A stretch of 64,000 bases of DNA from Symbiodinium natans (Eukaryota > Sar > Dinophyceae > Suessiales > Symbiodiniaceae). Under the pieces are notes generated by a model. The model did not search any database. It was not told the DNA's origin and was given only the letters and a program-made list of their open reading frames with translations. The translations under genes were made by a program, and so were the position numbers. Each line of letters begins with the position of its first letter. The stretch's first letter is position 1. The stretch spans positions 1-64,000 of the forward strand of contig CAJNDS010000449.1 in NCBI GenBank assembly GCA_905221605.1, written 5' to 3'. Shown here piece by piece: positions 1-12,064 of the stretch.

Positions 1-110
1 CCCCCCCCCCCCCCCCTTCCTCCCCCCTCCTCCCCCCCCGCCTAAACCCTAAACCCTAAACCCTAAACCCTAAACCCTAAACCCTACACCCTATAAAGAC
101 TAAACCCTAG
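1..110. repeat. C-rich tract and CCCTAAA array at the window edge
   Basis: A C/T run (1-40) followed by about seven CCCTAAA-type units. Nothing shows that this is a chromosome end, because the same arrays recur throughout the window. Confidence 0.9.
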
Positions 111-222
111 AATGTCAAGGCTCTGCCTGCACTCCAACTGCTACTGGCCTTTTTTTGTTTTATCGCAGCGGTTGCCCTGAGACTGCCGAGCCGGCTCTAC
201 ACCAGCTTCGGGGTTTCGTTTT

Positions 223-440
223 GGGTTTAGGGTTTAGGGTTTAGGGTTTAGGGTTTAGGGTTTAGGGTTTAGGGTTTAGGGTTTAGGGTTTAGGGTTTAG
301 GGTTTAGGGTTTAGGGTTTAGGGTTGAGGGTCTAGGGTTTAGGGTTTAGGGTTTAGGGTTTAGGGTTGAGGGTTGAGGGTTGAGGGTTTAGGGTTTAGGG
401 TTTAGGGTGTAGGGTGTAGGGTTTAGGGTTTAGGGTTAGC
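223..440. repeat. TTTAGGG array
   Basis: About 30 heptamers, mostly TTTAGGG with TTGAGGG and TGTAGGG variants clustered together at 362-420. Confidence 0.95.
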
Positions 441-1129
441 CTCATGGCTACTTAGTACCCCAATTATGAGTCTGCTTATAGCCTGCTTCGGGGACTTAGG
501 GGGACTTAGGGGGCTTCGAAGTACAGTTATACTCATAGTTAGGGTTATAAGTGCCCTGAACCTCCAAGTAAGACTGCATGTTTTGGTTTTGGGGCTCATT
601 ATGGGGATATAGGCTTGATGCGGAGTTCTGAGGTACTGAGCTCCACAGTTGCTTGAGACATCTCCTACACCCAAGAGGAACCTATTTAGGAACACAAAGG
701 GTGCCCCTTTTGGTTTTAGGGGGCTTGCAGGGGGGGCGTACAACCTAAAAAAGGGAAGAGGGGCCTGCTCTGGCTACTATAGTCTCTTCTCTAAGCTCCA
801 TGTGGCGTGTCAGTGTCGTCCCGTCAGGGCAACCCCCACTCTCAAGATCTCCGCTGCAGGCCTCCGCTGAACATGCAGAGAGGGCCTTCGAGGAAGGGAA
901 AATTCCACGTGCAGGCCTATCGACAGCCATATGCCCCCCAACGTGAGGCTGGTGCAGCCTGAGATGATGACTGCCGCACACCCTCAAACCCCAACTGAAG
1001 CCCTAAACTGTCAAAGCGACCACTATGGCTTGGACCCGACATCCTTGCTCCTAAGCCCCCAAGCCCTTGACACTGCGGGTGAAAAAAAGAAGCCGCGCGG
1101 CTTCTGCTGCTTCACAGCATTCTGCAGAT

Positions 1130-1365
1130 CCCTAAGGGTCCATGTACCTAAACCCAAGTATGTCCATTTTCAGATGGGCCCTTAAAAAGGGAACCCCTTT
1201 TTTAAATACTAATTCTACATACCCTATATAATTCAAGGGCCCATGCATCAGGACTCTCTGAAGAGGGTGTATAAGGGACCATGAAACTACCCTAAACCCT
1301 AAACCCTAAACTCTAAACCCTAAACCCTAAACCTTAGACCTATTTCTGTACATGGACCCTAAGGG
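1130..1365. mobile_element. Foldback element with CCCTAAGGGTCCATGTACCT ends
   Basis: The left end CCCTAAGGGTCCATGTACCT is answered by an inverted near-copy ending at 1,365. The inside includes a CCCTAAA array. The same 20-bp ends bound the shorter element at 27,853-27,961. Confidence 0.6.
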
Positions 1366-1621
1366 GATGTTTGCTCCGCCTGCTGCAAGGTGGATTGGGT
1401 GGCTGGATTCACTTCGCATCCAGCACGACATTCCGGGCTTGCCTGTCCGCATCATCTTCCAAGACCAAAACCCTAAACCCTAAACCCAAAACCCTAAACC
1501 CCAAACCCTAAACCCTAAACCCTAAACCTTACAACCCACTCATTAGCCCAGAGAGTCCAGCATCCCTGGTTCTATGGCGGCTTAGGGAAGCAAAAGCCCC
1601 CAATGGGAGTGGCTTTCTGAG

Positions 1622-1742
1622 TTAGGGTTTAGGGTTTAGGGTTTAGGGTTTAGGGTTTAGGGTTTAGGGTTTAGGGTTTAGGGTTTGGGGTTTAGGGTTT
1701 AGGGTTTAGGGTTTAGGGTTTAGGGTTGAGGGTTGAGGGTTA
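1622..1742. repeat. TTTAGGG array
   Basis: About 17 units with TTTGGGG and TTGAGGG variants. Confidence 0.95.
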
Positions 1743-2399
1743 AACAACTGCAAGGCCCAAAGATTCCCTATGTAGGTACATGGACCGTTAGCGCCTTAGG
1801 GATAGGGAGTAATTACTTGGGCATTACGTTGCCCTTCTGGTTATAAGAGTCTAACCCTAAACCCTAAACCCGCAATCCTAGACCCTAAACCCTAAACCCT
1901 TATAAACCCTAAACCCTAAACCCTAAACCCTAAATGCCCCAAAAAAAGCCGATAAAGGGTCTTGAATCCAGGAGCCCTATCTGAGGCCGCGGCCCATCTG
2001 CGAACAGCCGGATGTTTGTGGCCTCATTGGGTTTAGGGTTTAGGGCCAAGTTTAGGGCTTAGGGTTTGGGGGTTTAGGGTTTAGGGTTTAGGGTTTAGGG
2101 TTTAGGGTTTGGGGTTTAGGGTTAATTAGGGACTTAAGCCTAACTTGCAATACTCGTACAGGCAAATTCAATGGGACATGACATGTTGGAAACTTATCTA
2201 CCATACATAGAACGGATATGTAGTAAACAATCTGGTTTGTGAGTTCTGGCTACTTCGCTTAAGATCCCGAACAGCAAGTTCCTGCGTACCACAACCTGCG
2301 ACCCAAAGCCCTCCCCCGAACCGAATTCCCTGAACCCTAAACCATAAACCCGCAGGAGACCTCAAAGCCCTGATCTTTCAACCCCAACTACCCCGCCCT

Positions 2400-2418
2400 C
2401 CCCCCCCCCCCCCCCCCC
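2400..2418. repeat. Poly-C tract
   Basis: Homopolymeric C run. Similar long C or G runs occur near 3,548-3,582, 12,030, 29,715, 51,181, 58,025, 58,866 and 62,760. Confidence 0.9.
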
Positions 2419-2714
2419 TCGGGACTTTGAACGCCAGACCCGAAACCTGAAGCCCTGAACTTCCGACAAAAAACAACCTTAGAAAACAATTGCTTGTAGA
2501 TCTTTGTAATAAAAAAGCATGCAAAATCGAAAAAGCAAATCAAACAAGTAAAAACAAAAATCGAAAACACTCGGCTGGAAACGTGGAGAGGCGAAAAGCA
2601 AAAACACAATTGTAACAAAATCAAAAAATCAAAAAGGCACTCCAACAACTCCAAATGAAACGGACAACCGAAAAGGCTGAAAAGCCCGCGCGACCAGAAA
2701 AAAATGAATGCAAT

Positions 2715-2826
2715 ACATATGGGTGGTTGTCAAAATGATGGTCCCTTTTTGGATCCCTATTACAATACGGCACCTAATATAAAGGGTACCCAAAAGGGAT
2801 CATAGTTTTGAAATCCACCCATATGT
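2715..2826. mobile_element. MITE-like inverted repeat, 112 bp
   Basis: ACATATGGGTGG at the left is inverted as CCACCCATATGT at the right, with the next 20 bp also largely complementary. No ORF. Confidence 0.65.
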
Positions 2827-3208
2827 GGATAAAACATGAAGGAATTTCAGCCACTTCGTGATATTTGACATACTCTTTTTGTCTCTTTCATTTTCCGGCC
2901 GGTGAACATTCGGTGTTGTTTTTCCCGTTCTTCCCTCCCCCCCCCCCGCCCCCCGCATAATCCCATCCCGGCCATGCTTTTCAATGTAGCTGATTCTTGT
3001 TAGGTTTTGCAGGTGAATTGTCTTGTAAGCATTGTTCGATCATAACTCTCAACGTTGCATCCCAAGCCTTTGACATAAATCTGGCACGTCGAGCCGGTCA
3101 GGTCCAGGGCTACTGGGCTGGACCCGCCCTAAACCCTAAACCCTAAACCCTAAACCCTAAACCCTAAACCCTAAACCTGCAACCCTAGACTGAAAAGCCT
3201 AAATTGCA

Positions 3209-3350
3209 GGGTTCTTAAGGGAGGGGGGTTCAAGGGGGGTATGTAACCCAAGGCTCCCTAAAACTCCCTACTACTCCCTAAGGCTCCCTGAGCTTCCCTA
3301 AGGTTCCCTAAATACCTACCCCCCCTTGAACCCCCCTCCCTTAGGAACCC
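3209..3350. mobile_element. MITE-like inverted repeat, 142 bp
   Basis: About 37-bp terminal inverted repeats (GGGTTC.TAAGGGAGGGGGG...). The internal region of CTCCCTAA-type short repeats recurs, reverse-complemented and about 80% similar by eye, at 46,942-47,060. Confidence 0.75.
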
Positions 3351-3539
3351 TATAACTAAACCCCAGAAGGGGGAGGGGGGGGGGGAGTTTAGGTCTACCC
3401 AACATGCAACCCCGACCCAGGGCCCTTAGGGTTTACGGTTTGGGGTTTAGGGTTTAACCCTAAACCCTAAACCCTAAACCCTACACCCTAAACCTGCAGG
3501 AAAAATCTCCCGCACCCTAGGCCTGCTAAAGCCCTTTAA

Positions 3540-3670
3540 CCCTAACCCCCCCCCCCCCCCCGCACCCCCCCCCCCCCCCCCGCAAAAAAAAAAAAAAAAA
3601 AAAAAAAAATAATAATATATATATATATATATAATAAATACATAAACTGTATATATATATATATATATAA
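3540..3670. repeat. Poly-C / poly-A / AT microsatellite cluster
   Basis: Consecutive C runs, an A run of about 28 and (AT)n. Low complexity. Confidence 0.9.
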
Positions 3671-4059
3671 GCCCTACAAATAACCCTACACGAACCCTAT
3701 ATGAACCGAAGATAAACCCTATATAGGCCCTACGAAAACCCTATAAAAAACCCAACAAAAGAACAACAAAAAACCTGTAACAACCCTCAAAACCCTAAAC
3801 CCTAAACCCCAAACCCTAAACCCCAAACCCCTTAATTGGGCAGTGGGGCCGTGATCTCCATGCGCCGTCGCAGGGCCTCAACCTGCTTGTATGGGGGGGG
3901 GGGGGGGGTCGTTGTCCAATTTTAGAAGGGGGTTCAGGGTTTAGGGTTTAGGGTTTAGGGTTTAGGGTTTAGGGTTTAGGAGCTCCTTATTAAGAACCCG
4001 AAACCCTAAACCCCTAAACCCCTAAACCCTAAACTCCAGTCTTAGGCTTTAGGGTCCTT

Positions 4060-4290
4060 TCAGGTGATGTGACTCGAAAATGCCCAGAATGTGGCAGCCG
4101 CGTGACACTCCTCGCCGCCAACATTTGGTGATCCAGGCTGGGCCTCGAACTCTTTCCTCAGTCGTTGCCATCAGCGACCGATGGCCCCGTGCGGAGATGG
4201 GATCCGGCGCGCAGCACGGCCGTGGCGGCGGACGCGGCGGCAATGCCGCCATAGGGTCCATCTTAGTAGTCTGAACGAATGCACATTGCC
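4060..4290. other. Non-repeat GC-rich island, coding status unclear
   Basis: About 230 bp of unique GC-rich sequence, open on both strands over part of its length. No family pattern and no convincing splice pair. Confidence 0.25.
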
Positions 4291-5409
4291 ACATTTCCCT
4301 GTGGGTTCAAGGCGTCAGGAGTGACTCAACGATGGTGCAGATGCTAGTGGGGGCTCTTAGATAAGAGCCCCTTGTACAGGTTAGGGCCTAGGGTTTAGGG
4401 AGTTTAGTTTACGGTCCGTTTTTTGGGCAGTCTGTTTCGGGTCTAGGGCTTAGGGGGGCTGTTTGAAAGGATAAGAGATAACATGTTTTTTGGATTGTCG
4501 TTAGGGTTCCTGCCTTGACTGCTTCCAAGAGAACTCTCGCGGGTTCAAGGATGTTTGGAGTTTCGGGGTTGAGGGTTTGATGGGGTTTGGGGTTTAGGGT
4601 TTTGTCTAACAAGACCATGACATAATGACGTGAAAACAAGGCTGTTCCAGCAGCATCGGTAATTCCTCCTAAGGCTAGTCTTTTTATCACAGGAGTAAAC
4701 GACCTCTTTGTTTCTGGTCTGTCCTCAAACCCCCCGCAAAAGGGTGGACTCTCATGGGCTTTACGCTAGGGCCACCAAAAAAGGTTTAGGGTTTAGGGTT
4801 TAGGGTTTCAGGTTTAGGGTTTAGGGTCCGGTGTAGGGTTCAGGGTTTTGAAGCGTTTGGGGTTTTAGGGCTTTGGGGTTGAAAGGATGGTGTCTGGGCT
4901 TTGGGGTTTGGGGTTTGGGCTTAGATGTTCTTACCTTTTGGATTATGCAAGGTGTGTGCGTGTGCTCCTTCACCTGCACGCGAGTTTAGGCTCTAGGGCC
5001 GCCAAAAAAAGTTTAGGGTTTAGGGTTTAGGGTTTAGGGTTTAGGGTTCGGTTTAGGGTTACGGTTTACTTCCATCGCTACATGGAAGCTGGTGGTTCCC
5101 ATCCCACAGCCACACAACTTGACACGCGTTGACACGCCACGCCATCGCCAAAAAAAGCTGTCTGTATACATATCACCAAAAAGGGTTTAGGGTCTAGGGT
5201 TTAGGGTTTAGGGTTTAGGGTTAAAAACTCAGGGGGCATGCTGGTGTGAATCTTGGGGCAGCACATTGCCCTAAACCCTAAACCCGAAACCCTGAACCCT
5301 AAAAGATCAACCCTTGCAACCCGAAACAAAACGACACCAAGCCTGAACCATAAAACCAATCATGTCCGGTGTTGTCCGGTGTGCCACATGGTGGTTTCCG
5401 AACCTTCTT

Positions 5410-5476
5410 TGGGGCCATATTTTAAGGGGATCCTACTTTTGGGGGGTCTATATTGTGGGGGTCCCCTATTTTCGTA
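5410..5476. repeat. Dispersed repeat, copy 1 of 3
   Basis: The segment around GGGGGTCCCCTATTTTCGTAAA is found inverted at about 45,130-45,175 and 56,632-56,680. Confidence 0.6.
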
Positions 5477-5622
5477 AACCCTATGCCCTATGCCCGAAGC
5501 CCTAAACCCTAAACCCCGACACCCTAAACCGTAAACCCCCACATTGAGCCACGGGCCGTCTTGTACCTGGACAAAGCGGATCAAAACTAACCACTTTCCT
5601 TTTGAGGCTCCGAAAGGCGGGG

Positions 5623-6040
5623 ACCCTAGGGTTTAGGGTTTAGGGTTTAGGGTTTAGGGTTTAGGGTTTAGGGGTTCCGCAGCGGGAATATGCGGAGAAA
5701 CCAGGGGGTTTGGACTCTAAAGGGGCCGAGATTCACAAGCCGGTGAGCCGGTAAAGCCCTGCGCATCCCAGAGGACTGATGTTCTTATCCAGACAACCCC
5801 TAAACCCTAAACCCTAAACCCTAAACCCTCAACCCTCAACCCTCAACCCTCAACCCTTTCCCAAAGAAGGGCCGCTTCCAGGGTTGCTTAGGTGGGAATT
5901 TTGGCCCATCCAAGAAGGCCCCTACCCCAGAAGACCGGCGTTCGGGCTGGGGGCGGGGGTTTAGGGTTTAGGGTTTAGGGTTTAGGGTTTAGGGTTTAGG
6001 GTTTAGGGTTTAGGGTTTAGGGTTTAGGGTTTAGGGTTCC
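5623..6040. repeat. Telomere-like arrays with short unique spacers
   Basis: TTTAGGG at 5,623-5,672 and 5,958-6,038, CCCTAAA/CCCTCAA at 5,797-5,858. The spacers (60-120 bp) show no clear exon. Confidence 0.8.
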
Positions 6041-6424
6041 CTAGACCTAAACCCTAGGGTTTACAGGGCAGGGTCGGGCTATTGAGGGGCATCGGAGGGC
6101 TTGCAAGGGTTGCTGGGATATGTGACATTGAGCCCATGGAGCCCTGCAAGCCCCCTGAGCCCAAACGGGGAGGGGGTTTAGGGTTTAGGGTTTAGGGTTT
6201 AGGGTTTAGGGTTTAGGGTTTAGGGCTTAGGGAACCGAACCACAAGAACACGATTATTGCAAAGCAATGCAGTGCCAAGCACGGGATTGTCTTCGGACGG
6301 GACATGGCTGTAGGAGCGGTGGGATCCTCTGAAACTCTTAAGCCCTTGCGTTTTTTTTTTGGGGGGGTTTAGGGTTTAGGGTTTAGGGTGTTTAGGGTTT
6401 AGGGTTTAGGAAGGTCTCGGGTTT

Positions 6425-6535
6425 TAGCCTCAAATCGCTATCTGCTTGGCGCACGCTACGTGTGGGATCATCACGGCCTGATCTGCGGGCACCTGGCCAA
6501 GACTGCAACCCTGCCTGGAGGTTCAGGGCACTTAT
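6425..6535. other. Possible exon island, strand unclear
   Basis: The plus frame reads NRYLLGARYVWDHHGLICGH; the minus frame (LNLQAGLQSWPGARRSGRDD) is also open. Non-repeat sequence between TTTAGGG tracts. Confidence 0.25.
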
Positions 6536-6599
6536 GACCTTTAAGTCCCCTAAGTCCTCGAAGTCCCCTAAGTAGGCCATACGTTAGACTCACAATTGG

Positions 6600-7090
6600 G
6601 GGTTAAAAGTAGCCATCAACCTCCACGTGCTGACACACAACCCAACAAACCCAGAGCCGTAAGTCCTCAACCACCAAACCCTCAAACCCTTCCTGAGACC
6701 TAACCCAATCCATAAACCGGTGATGAAACCCTAGCACCCTAAGCGCTACAACCCAAAAACTCACATACTAGGATCCTGGAACCTGAAAACTGCAAACCCT
6801 AGAATCCTAACTTCCGAAGTCCCGAAGCTGTAAAACACAAGTGCCGCAGGCTTCGGAAAGCAGAATCTCTGAGCTCTTGCATTAGGATTTAGGGTTTAGG
6901 CTGAAGTCAATCTTGAGAGCTGTTTGTTCTTGCAAGCGTCTGTTCTCGCGGAGCATTTGGCATGAGACACCTCCCCATTAGGGGCAACTTCACCTTGGGA
7001 AATGAGAGCCCCAAAAAAGGGTTTATGGCTCATACACCTTAATAGGAATTAAAGTAGCATTGGGTATCTGACCCCCAATTTTAAGGTCTC
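6600..7090. other. No gene seen
   Basis: Unique or degenerate AT-moderate sequence with scattered single CCCTAAA-like units; no ORF or exon supported. Confidence 0.5.
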
Positions 7091-7099
7091 ATGGTGGTC

Positions 7100-7580
7100 C
7101 CCAAGATCATCGGTGTACACTTAAACCGCCAGCTGGCGAAACCGCTTTTCCATGTTGCAGCTTGGCTGACAAGGGGGAAAAGGTCACGCCGGCTGGCGTT
7201 CGAATGCTGAACAAACAGGAGCCTGAACAAGGGTTCAGGATGTTACCCCTTGTACCAACAGTCCGTAAGTAGGGATTAGAAGAAAGAAGGGATATTTGGG
7301 AATTGTTTGGGAATTCTTTTGGGTACTGATTCATCTTAGGGCTTGCAGGAGGATCCTGCTGAGAATAGTTTAGGCTCCCGCAGTAGCTGAATGAGTCCCG
7401 GCAGAGTACATGTTCGGACTTCGGGTATCCGGCGCAGTACATATATTCGGCCCTCGAGGTCTCCGCGATACACCCTTTTGATGGGTTCTCAGCTTCCCCC
7501 TTCCCCACAAACAAATCGGGGTTTTAGGTTTTTGGGGAGCCCTGACCCCAAACCCCCGAATCTGTTGAGCTAGCTTCCTA
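7100..7580. other. Non-repeat region, coding doubtful
   Basis: Both strands carry medium open frames; a plus-strand segment reads LADKGEKVTPAGVRMLNKQE. No family or splice support. Confidence 0.25.
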
Positions 7581-7881
7581 ACGAGCGCCACACTAGCGAT
7601 GTTGTAAACTTGCCCCAAGCCCTAAGCCCTAAACTCTAAACCTTAAACCCTAAACCCTAAACCCTAGACCCTAAACCCTAAACCCTAAACCTTAAATCCC
7701 TAACATCGACTCTAGACTCTGGACCTGTCAGCCTTCAGGGTTGCCAGAAGCTGGACCACTGTCATGGCAAGCCACAGGCCAGAAGTACACACACGCACAC
7801 TCCTAAGCCCTAAACACACCTAAGCCCTAAACACCCCTAAGCCCTAAACACCCCTAAGCTCGCGAACACACAAACACACAT

Positions 7882-7902
7882 ATGTATATATATATATATA
7901 TG

Positions 7903-7975
<73 letters not shown>

Positions 7976-8005
7976 GTGTATGTGTATGTGTATATATATA
8001 TATAC
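7882..8005. repeat. TATG/TATA microsatellite
   Basis: Long (TATATG)n run with flanking (TA)n. Confidence 0.95.
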
Positions 8006-8743
8006 ATGCGTAATTAACTACTTTTTGCTTACGAACCCAACAAAACTAAAGATAAAGAAATGCCTAGGTTACACTTATGAAGAAGAGGATTTGTTTGCTT
8101 TTGGGGGGGTTCTCAAGCAAATAGTAGCTCAGTGTGGAAAGTTAGAATGTAGATGTGTGTAGTCTAATTACATGTTTGCACACATGTACAGTGTGTCCCT
8201 AACCCCTATAAATTCTAAAGACTACGCTGTGTGTATGCACTCCTGTACGGGACTCGGACAGCCCATCCCCTCTCTGGCATACTCCTCCTAAGGACAAGTA
8301 GCCCAAAGCACATTTTCGCGCAGCTGCGCGAATAGGGTTTAGGGGCTCTGGTCTGGGGGGGCTTTTGGGGGCTTGGGTGCCTGTTTGATGTTCCAGGCGG
8401 CTCAGGTTTTAGGGTTTTTGTGCTTCTCTGGTCCACATGTTTTCAGGCCAAAACAAGAGCCCCTAAGCCCTAAACCCTAAACCCAGGGGACGGCAGAGCA
8501 GCGGAGGGGGGCCACGGCTGCTTTTGTCTAGAGATCTTGGGCTGCTCTGGGGTTTAGGGTTTAGGGTTTAGGGTTTCGGGTTTCGGGTTTAGGGTTTAGG
8601 GTTTAGGGGTTTAGGGTTCAGGGTGGGGGAGCTTAACTGGCTCACAACATGCATGTTGTGGGCAATTCACTAAGATTATGGGTCCTTTTTGGGTACCCGG
8701 GATGATAAGGGCCGCCTTAGAATACGGACCCGTCAAAAAACTT

Positions 8744-8828
8744 GGTAGCCCAGTAACCACATTTTAATAAGGGCACCCTTTTTTGGGTTGGCTATTCTAT
8801 AAGGGAATCTTGAACCCACTGGGCTACC
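8744..8828. mobile_element. MITE-like element with GGTAGCCCAGT ends
   Basis: GGTAGCCCAGT and ACTGGGCTACC bound 85 bp. The same terminal motif occurs at 24,467-24,546 and, singly, near 9,665, 23,410, 23,915 and 49,170. Confidence 0.65.
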
Positions 8829-9147
8829 AGGAAAAGGGACCAGATTTTCGAGAAGTGGCCATAGGGTGTGCTCCTGAATATGATTACTGAGCTTCAGTTG
8901 GAGGATTCGGAAGACGCACAGGGAGCGGGATTCCTATATAGAGCTTCAGTCTGATGACCCATAAACTTGGTAAGAGCCCAAAACGTACTCCTCGTTGGCT
9001 GCCCGAGAAGTCTAGCGGGCCATTTTGGGGCCTTGTGAGCACGTCTCCTACGTAACAGTAAGTTTTCAGGCCCTTAAACCCTCAACCCTGAACCCGAAAC
9101 TCTAAACCCTACATCTAAACCCTAAATCCTTAAGGTAGAGAACTCAC

Positions 9148-9215
9148 CTGCAGCTGATCTTGTCACCTCTCTGCCGACCCCGGAAGCCAGCTACACTCAC
9201 ACAAACTTGCTCCTG
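9148..9215 (-). CDS. Candidate exon (minus) with GTGAGT donor
   Basis: Reads QQEQVCVSVAGFRGRQRGDK, then ISCR, to CTGCAG and a perfect GTGAGT donor. The leftmost island with a good splice site on this strand. Confidence 0.45.
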
Positions 9216-9752
9216 CTGACTGTATTTAGGGTTCAGAGGCTAAGGGGGCTTAAGGTATTAGGATTTAGGGCTTAAGGTCTAGGGTTTAGGGTTCAGGAGG
9301 CTTAGGAGGTTTAAGGTTTAGGGCACTCCCCCCCGCCCTAAACCTTGCGACAGGGCTTGCAGGGCTGAATGAGACCCCTGAGACCCAAAACCGGAACGCA
9401 ACGGCTAGACTAGAGGGCTTTTGAGGTTCAGGAAATTCGTCCCAAACCCTAAACTTTAAACCCTAAGCCCTAAACCCTAAACCCTAACCCTAAACCCTAA
9501 ACCCTAAACCCTTAGCCCTATTGTGGTGGTCTCGGGTTGCGTCAGCAGAAGCGGCCTAGGACACATGTCGAGTCCAGGCCCAGAGGGAGAAAATGACCGG
9601 ACTAAAGACTTGGGCGCCCACAGTCTCAGTATGTACAGAGTATTACATAACATTGCACTTGGTAAAAAGGGTACCACTGGGCTACCAGGTCACGGGAGTC
9701 CGAAGGGAACGGTTCTACCCTGAAGCTAGCTTATCGAGTTCCCAGGACTAGG

Positions 9753-9913
9753 GTTCAGGGTTCAGGGTTCAGGGTTCAGGGTTCAGGGTTCAGGGTTCAG
9801 GGTTCAGGGTTCAGGGTTCAGGGTTTAGGGTTTAGGGTTTAGGGTTTAGGGTTTAGGGTTTAGGGTTTAGGGTTTAGGGTTTAGGGTTTAGGGTTTAGGG
9901 TTTAGGGTTTAGA
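9753..9913. repeat. TTCAGGG block followed by TTTAGGG block
   Basis: About nine TTCAGGG units change abruptly to about 13 TTTAGGG units, indicating block-wise spread of a variant. Confidence 0.95.
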
Positions 9914-10110
9914 GTAAAGGCCCTCCCAAAGAAGAAAAACAACTCTTCATCCGTATAAGGGCAACATAGGGATTATCATGTTACATTTGTTGGGCAGGGG
10001 CCTTGTGCAAAGAGTAGTAGGTTCACCCCACTGAGAAATGCACAGACCTTGCGTTCCCTTCTGAAAGCTCCCGTGACATTCGACTCAGGGGAATCCCTTC
10101 TTGAACCAGC

Positions 10111-10223
10111 CTTGGCTGCACTTAGGAGGGTAGCAAAAAACTAAACTTTTAGCTGCCTTATTAAGGAACCCAATAAACCCAAAAAGGCTAAAGACGTAAA
10201 GTTACAGTAAAGCACCACAAAGC
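10111..10223. repeat. 113-bp dispersed repeat, copy A
   Basis: Aligns without gaps to 45,504-45,616; I count about nine mismatches in the first 110 bases. No inverted ends; identity unknown. Confidence 0.85.
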
Positions 10224-10346
10224 AGCATTCGCTGGACCGTCAGCGCGCACCCCTGGGCGTAGGGCAACGCCTTGTCCATGGCCTCCGCCGGAAAGTCGGC
10301 CCCGAAGTCCTTTCGAAACGGCTTTGGGCATCGGTTCACAAGGTCG
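10210..10346 (-). CDS. Candidate internal exon (minus)
   Basis: Acceptor TTTGCCAG; reads DLVNRCPKPFRKDFGADFPA, then EAMDKALPYAQGCALTVQRM; donor GTGCTT. Its 3' end meets the 113-bp dispersed repeat at 10,111-10,223. Confidence 0.65.
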
Positions 10347-10814
10347 CTGGCAAACCCTAAACCCGAAACCCGAAACCCTAAACCCTTCCCCCCAAAACCC
10401 CCCAAACCCCCCCCCGCTAGACCTCAGGGACCCCTAGACCATTTAGCTTCTCCGAGGCTTCTTTCGACTCCCGGGCGCAGGTCCTTTGAGAATGCAGACT
10501 GGGTAACTTGATCATTCCTTACGTCTCCAATGAACAAGGGAAAAAAAAGCAAACGAACCTTTTAAAAACAATGTAAACTTTACTATTCCGACTCAATACT
10601 CGAAAACCCTAACCCCTAAACCCCTAAACCCAAAAAAACAAACTCTTGGCTAAGTACGACCATACTCCCTCAGAACCCTATTAAAACTAGGTAATATCCT
10701 CTTGGGTTTTATGTAGACAAAAATCCAAAACCCTAAGCCCTAAATAAACCTAGACCCTAAACCCTACCCCCTAAACTCCTAAACCCAAAAAAGTTAAACT
10801 CTTGGCTAAGTAAG

Positions 10815-10908
10815 ATTCTGGCCGGCGCCATCCGAGGTGCCCCGGACGCACAGGGTGAGGCTGGGATTCCTCTTCAGGATGCTGGCGATCTCCTGACGCC
10901 AGGAAGAA
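10815..10908 (-). CDS. Candidate exon with OmpA-like segment (minus)
   Basis: Reads EIASILKRNPSLTLCVRGTS, then DGAG, resembling the OmpA C-terminal peptidoglycan-binding pattern (L-x-x-x-L-x-x-N-P-x-L-x-L-x-V-x-G-x-x-D-x-x-G), though the usual H-T-D is here T-S-D. The resemblance is short and tentative. Confidence 0.5.
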
Positions 10909-11412
10909 CTGGGCTGGAAAAGGGGATTTAGGGTTTGGGGTTTAGGGTTTAGGGTTTAGGGTTTAGGGCCTACCGGGTCTATAGGGCCTACCGGGTCTAT
11001 AGGGCCAATGGACCTTTTTTGGGCGTATGGGCTTTGCAGTCGGTTTGGGGTTGGGCCTATACGTAGGGTTTTGAAAGGGCTGCTTTCCAATCCCGACCGC
11101 TGCACCCTGAGCCCTAAACCCTAACTGGGCCGGAAGCCGTTATTCCGAATCAGAGGGTTCAGGGGATCTATCTTCCCCCCCTAAACCCTAAACCCTAAAC
11201 CCTAAACCCTAAACCCTAAACCCGAAACCCGAAACCCGAAAACCCTAAACCCGAAAACCCTGAACTCTAAACCCTAAACAGGCATCAGGGGAACCCGCGC
11301 ACTTGAGACCCTATCTTCCCCCGCTAAACCCTAAACCCAGAACCAAGCCCTGCCAAACCCTAGGTTTAGGGTTTAGGGTTTAGGGTTTCGGGTTTCGGGT
11401 TTAGGGCTAGGG

Positions 11413-11542
11413 CTCCGAGTCTCCTGAATCAGGGCACGGTTGTCGTCCACCTCCGACGCGTCCCAAGATCGCTGCATCTTCTTCTCGATGGAGCTCGCGG
11501 ACTCGCGGTCCGTCCAGGGGCAGTCGTTGAAGACCTCGGCTT
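11413..11542 (-). CDS. Candidate internal exon (minus)
   Basis: Acceptor CCCTTTCAG; reads EVFNDCPWTDRESASSIEKK, then MQRSWDASEVDDNRALIQET. A GTGGAC inside could be the donor. Clearly coding by composition. Confidence 0.7.
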
Positions 11543-11574
11543 CTGAAAGGGCACTGAAAAGGCCCAGTTGGGGT

Positions 11575-11706
11575 TTAGGGTTTAGGGTTAGGGTTTAGGG
11601 TTTAGGGTTTAGGGTTTAGGGTTTAGGTTTAGGGTTTAGGGTTTAGGGTTTAGGGTTTAGGGTTTAGGGTTTAGGGTTTAGGGTTTAGGGTTTAGGGTTT
11701 AGGGTT
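11575..11706. repeat. TTTAGGG array
   Basis: About 19 units, two of them shortened by a base. Confidence 0.95.
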
Positions 11707-11714
11707 CAGGGGGC

Positions 11715-11785
11715 ACTTCTAACCCCATATAACTAGAACCGTACTTATAAGCCGCCTAAGTCCCCTCATAACTGGGGTTAGAAGT
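11715..11785. mobile_element. Short foldback element
   Basis: ACTTCTAACCCC is inverted as GGGGTTAGAAGT across 71 bp. Confidence 0.6.
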
Positions 11786-11789
11786 AACC

Positions 11790-11890
11790 CTGATGTAGTA
11801 CTTATACTAACAGTCCTTCATGGGGATTATAAGGGGGGGGGGGGTACTAGAATCCCTATTAAGGACTGTTTGAAAGAGGGGGAACATCCC
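11790..11890. mobile_element. MITE family GGGATGTT, copy 1
   Basis: The right end GGGGGAACATCCC and the inner pair AACAGTCCTT/AAGGACTGTT match copies at 17,923, 46,693 and 54,732. Confidence 0.6.
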
Positions 11891-12064
11891 AAGATACCAA
11901 TGAAGCACACACATTGGGAATAAGAAATCCCCCAAGCCTAAAAAACCCTTCATCCCTCAATCCCCCCCAAACAGTTCCTAAAGCCTTATATAGGGCCTGA
12001 ATAACTAGAAGAATGGTTTGGGGGCGGGGGGGGGGGGGGGTTGTACCCAACCCGTATCCCGAAA

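Noticed and set aside
1-440. Chromosome end at the left edge
   Set aside because: Arrays face both ways and equal or longer ones occur throughout the window; no uninterrupted terminal array.
9010-9035. GGCCATTTTGGGGCC as a spliced-leader relic
   Set aside because: It matches only CCATTTTGG and diverges on both sides.
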